Shown in pieces: positions 9,721 to 11,519 of a stretch of DNA of 11,519 nt. Under the pieces are notes generated by a model. The model saw nothing but the letters and a program-made list of their open reading frames with translations, had not been told where the DNA came from and ran no database searches. This DNA comes from CAYOLL01 sp964404765 [NCBI: uncultured Gemmatimonadota bacterium] (GTDB lineage Bacteria > 4572-55), in NCBI GenBank assembly GCA_964404765.1, contig CAYOLL010000184.1, positions 1-11,519 on the forward strand. Direction: 5' to 3'. The translations under genes and the position numbers were made by a program. Every line of letters starts with the position of its first letter. Within the stretch, counting starts at the first letter, position 1.

Positions 9721-11127
9721 ATGAAAGTATTTAACCGTCTGACCGGTCGAAAAGAAGAGTTTGTCCCGCTTCAAGAAGGCAAAGTCGGCATGTATATTTG
9801 TGGCATGACCGTGCAGGATCGCCCGCACATCGGGCATATTCGCTCGTTCATAACCGGCGACATCATGCGCCGCTACCTGGAATTTCGCGGCTATCAGGTC
9901 AAGCATGTCCAGAACTTTACCGATATTGATGACAAGATTATCGAGCGAGCCAATCGTGAAAATGTTCATTTTGCCGTCATTTCCAACCGCTATATTCAAG
10001 AATTTTTTGAATGTGTTGACGGGATGAATTTGCTGCGCGCCCATGTTTATCCTCGCGCAACCGAAGAAATCCCGGAAATTATCGCGCTGATTCAAAACCT
10101 AATCACCCAGAATTTTGCCTACGAAGCCGAGGGCGATGTTTTTTTTAAAGTAGACAGCTTTCCCAAATATGGCGAACTATCGGGCCGTAAAACCGAAGAG
10201 CTACTAACCGGCACTCGTTTTGAAGTCGATCCAAAGAAGAAAAGTCCATTCGACTTTGCCTTGTGGAAAGCCGCCAAACCCGGCGAACCGTATTGGGATT
10301 CCCCTTTTGGCCAAGGCCGTCCGGGTTGGCATATCGAATGCTCAGCCATGGCCATGAAATACATTGGCAAGACCTTGGATTTTCACGGCGGCGGCCTGGA
10401 TTTAATATTTCCACATCACGAAAATGAAAAAGCGCAGTCAGAGGCTGTGACCGGCGTACCATTTGTGAATTATTGGGTCGAATCGGGTCTGCTCAATATT
10501 AATGGTGAAAAAATGTCCAAATCTCTGGGCAATTTTTTTGCCATCATGGACGTGCTCAAACGCTTTGCCGCCAATGAAATACGCCTCTTTTTGATCTCCG
10601 GTCACTATCGCAGCCCATTAGACTTTGGCGAAAATCGTCTTAACGAAACCCGCAGCGCCTACACCCGCATTACAGAAAGTATCGGCAATGCCCTACGATA
10701 TTTGCAGCAACAGGGCCAGACATTTGATTTGCAGCAACCCCAGGCAAATAAAATCGAAGCCGGTATCTTGCAACATTTTATCGACGCCATGGATGACGAT
10801 TTTAATACCGCGCTGGCAATATCGCAAATTTTTGATTTAGTAAAAGAGCTCAACATCATATTGCAAACTGCCGGTGATTTAGTCAGAATTCAAACGATAT
10901 TGACTGCTATTGTGGGCTTAGGACAAATTCTTGGTTTTAAATTTGAAGCGGCAAAGCAAGATGTCGATGAGCGCTTTAACCATTTGATGGATTTAGTGTT
11001 AGCGTGGCGTTTACAGCACCGTAAAGACAAAAATTGGGCGATGGCTGACCGGATTCGGGACGACCTTGCCAGTATTGGTATCGTTATTGAGGATCGGCCT
11101 GGTCAATCCATTTGGAAACTAATATAA
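9721..11127 (+). CDS. cysS: Cysteinyl-tRNA synthetase
   Basis: This 468-residue class I aminoacyl-tRNA synthetase charges tRNA-Cys with cysteine using ATP in the cytoplasm; the length is close to the family norm (about 460). The HIGH motif is at 36-39 (RPHIGHIRS), the KMSKS motif at 264-268 (NGEKMSKSLGNF), and the zinc ligands are Cys27, Cys207, His232 and Glu236 (GMYICGMTV, WHIECSAMAM, FPHHENE). The strongly conserved FTDIDDKII is at 66-74. The C-terminal DALR-type helical domain (DMDDDFNTALA-like DAMDDDFNTALA, about 355-366) and a terminal anticodon-binding tail (DRIRDDLASIGIVIEDRPG) are present. I chose ATG 9721 because it has AGGTG at 9711-9715 and matches the family N-terminus (MKVFNRLTG); a frame extension to 9676 adds 15 residues without a ribosome-binding site. 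The gene precedes the tRNA cluster with its own probable promoter. Confidence 0.97.
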   Translation: MKVFNRLTGRKEEFVPLQEGKVGMYICGMTVQDRPHIGHIRSFITGDIMRRYLEFRGYQVKHVQNFTDIDDKIIERANRENVHFAVISNRYIQEFFECVDGMNLLRAHVYPRATEEIPEIIALIQNLITQNFAYEAEGDVFFKVDSFPKYGELSGRKTEELLTGTRFEVDPKKKSPFDFALWKAAKPGEPYWDSPFGQGRPGWHIECSAMAMKYIGKTLDFHGGGLDLIFPHHENEKAQSEAVTGVPFVNYWVESGLLNINGEKMSKSLGNFFAIMDVLKRFAANEIRLFLISGHYRSPLDFGENRLNETRSAYTRITESIGNALRYLQQQGQTFDLQQPQANKIEAGILQHFIDAMDDDFNTALAISQIFDLVKELNIILQTAGDLVRIQTILTAIVGLGQILGFKFEAAKQDVDERFNHLMDLVLAWRLQHRKDKNWAMADRIRDDLASIGIVIEDRPGQSIWKLI

Positions 11128-11148
11128 CTACTATGTGTGACAAAAAAC

Positions 11149-11169
11149 TTTAGCAAAGTCTAAATTTTT
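11149..11169 (+). terminator. Weak possible terminator after cysS
   Basis: TTTAG (11149-11153) and CTAAA (11160-11164) form a five-base AT-rich stem followed by TTTTT. It sits 21 bases after the cysS stop and just before the tRNA promoter, which is the expected place, but the stem is short and low in GC. Confidence 0.3.
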
Positions 11170-11170
11170 A

Positions 11171-11199
11171 TTGACAACTGCTAATAACTTTTATATTTT
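11171..11199 (+). promoter_or_regulatory. Sigma-70 promoter for the tRNA cluster
   Basis: A consensus -35 TTGACA (11171-11176) is followed after 17 bases by TATTTT (11194-11199), overlapping the alternative TATATT at 11192-11197. Transcription would start about 36 bases before the first tRNA. The surrounding stretch is AT-rich, as is usual for strong tRNA promoters. Confidence 0.6.
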
Positions 11200-11241
11200 G
11201 TTCATCTCTCATATTTTTTGAGAATTTTGTCGTTAATACGT

Positions 11242-11317
11242 GCTGGCGTAGCTCAACCGGTAGAGCAACTGATTTGTAATCAGTAGGTTGTGGGTTCAAG
11301 TCCTATCGCCAGCTCCA
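11242..11317 (+). tRNA. tRNA-Thr (anticodon UGU)
   Basis: A complete 76-base cloverleaf. The acceptor stem GCTGGCG pairs with CGCCAGC and the D-arm is GCTC/GAGC. The anticodon stem ACTGA/TCAGT encloses loop TTTGTAA with anticodon TGT, reading ACA. The T-arm is GTGGG-TTCAAGT-CCTAT, with two G-T pairs. The discriminator is T and CCA is encoded. It is the first tRNA after the promoter at 11171-11199. Confidence 0.97.
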
Positions 11318-11336
11318 GATAGAATTTGAAAATGGG

Positions 11337-11423
11337 GGGTCGGTGCCCGAGCGGCTAAAGGGGGCGGGCTGTAAACCCGCTGGCCATGCGCCTACGATGG
11401 TTCGAACCCATCCCGGCCCACCA
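11337..11423 (+). tRNA. tRNA-Tyr (anticodon GUA)
   Basis: An 87-base class II tRNA with a long variable arm, as expected for bacterial tRNA-Tyr. The acceptor GGGTCGG pairs with CCGGCCC (one T-G pair). The anticodon stem GCGGG/CCCGC encloses loop CTGTAAA with anticodon GTA. The T-arm is GATGG-TTCGAAC-CCATC, followed by discriminator A and encoded CCA. It lies 19 bases after tRNA-Thr and is surely co-transcribed with it. Confidence 0.97.
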
Positions 11424-11464
11424 TTCTTGAGAAAATTACAATCCGCAAAGACTGTAAGAATTAT

Positions 11465-11519
<55 letters not shown>

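Overview
The window comes from a bacterial chromosome of roughly balanced base composition. It carries two sensor-kinase loci, a translation-related block and unusually repeat-rich spacers. All recognisable protein genes, and the tRNAs, lie on the + strand. I cannot assign a phylum from sequence alone. The proteins are of ordinary bacterial type and the spacers are packed with dispersed palindromic repeats. I have a low-confidence impression of an uncultured, repeat-rich lineage such as Calditrichota/KSB1, but nothing here proves it.

Left part (1-6980), signalling. A 396-residue PAS-HisKA_2-HATPase sensor kinase (199-1389) is followed by a 1.07-kb non-coding island (1390-2457) built almost entirely of separate palindromic elements. 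Next comes what was evidently one gene for a 1504-residue hybrid kinase (receiver, seven PAS domains, HisKA, HATPase, receiver, helical tail). It is now split into a receiver fragment (2458-2715) and a long ORF (2679-6980) by a perfect 8-bp tandem duplication at 2622-2637. Removing one copy restores a continuous receiver domain, so in the sequenced state the N-terminal receiver is broken while the PAS/kinase/receiver part is intact. Inside the long ORF, one palindromic repeat of the same family as in the island lies in frame in the ATPase domain (5996-6067).

Middle spacer (6981-7666). There is no convincing gene, but there are two further inverted-repeat elements, a small hairpin, and a stretch of short repeated motifs. 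A probable promoter leads into the next gene.

Right part (7667-11519), translation. An ABC-F ATPase (7667-9628) acts on the ribosome, and cysteinyl-tRNA synthetase cysS (9721-11127) follows. Then comes a tRNA cluster Thr(UGU)-Tyr(GUA)-Gly(UCC), with the last gene cut by the window end. This tRNA order matches the conserved tRNA block upstream of tuf in many bacteria, so a tRNA-Thr(GGU) and tuf are expected just beyond the window. The cysS and tRNA promoters look alike (TTGACR, 17-nt spacer, TATTTT).

The most notable material is the repeat biology: a palindromic element that lies in spacers and also inside a conserved enzyme domain, paired hairpins with compensatory base changes, and a short-duplication on/off lesion in a sensory receiver.
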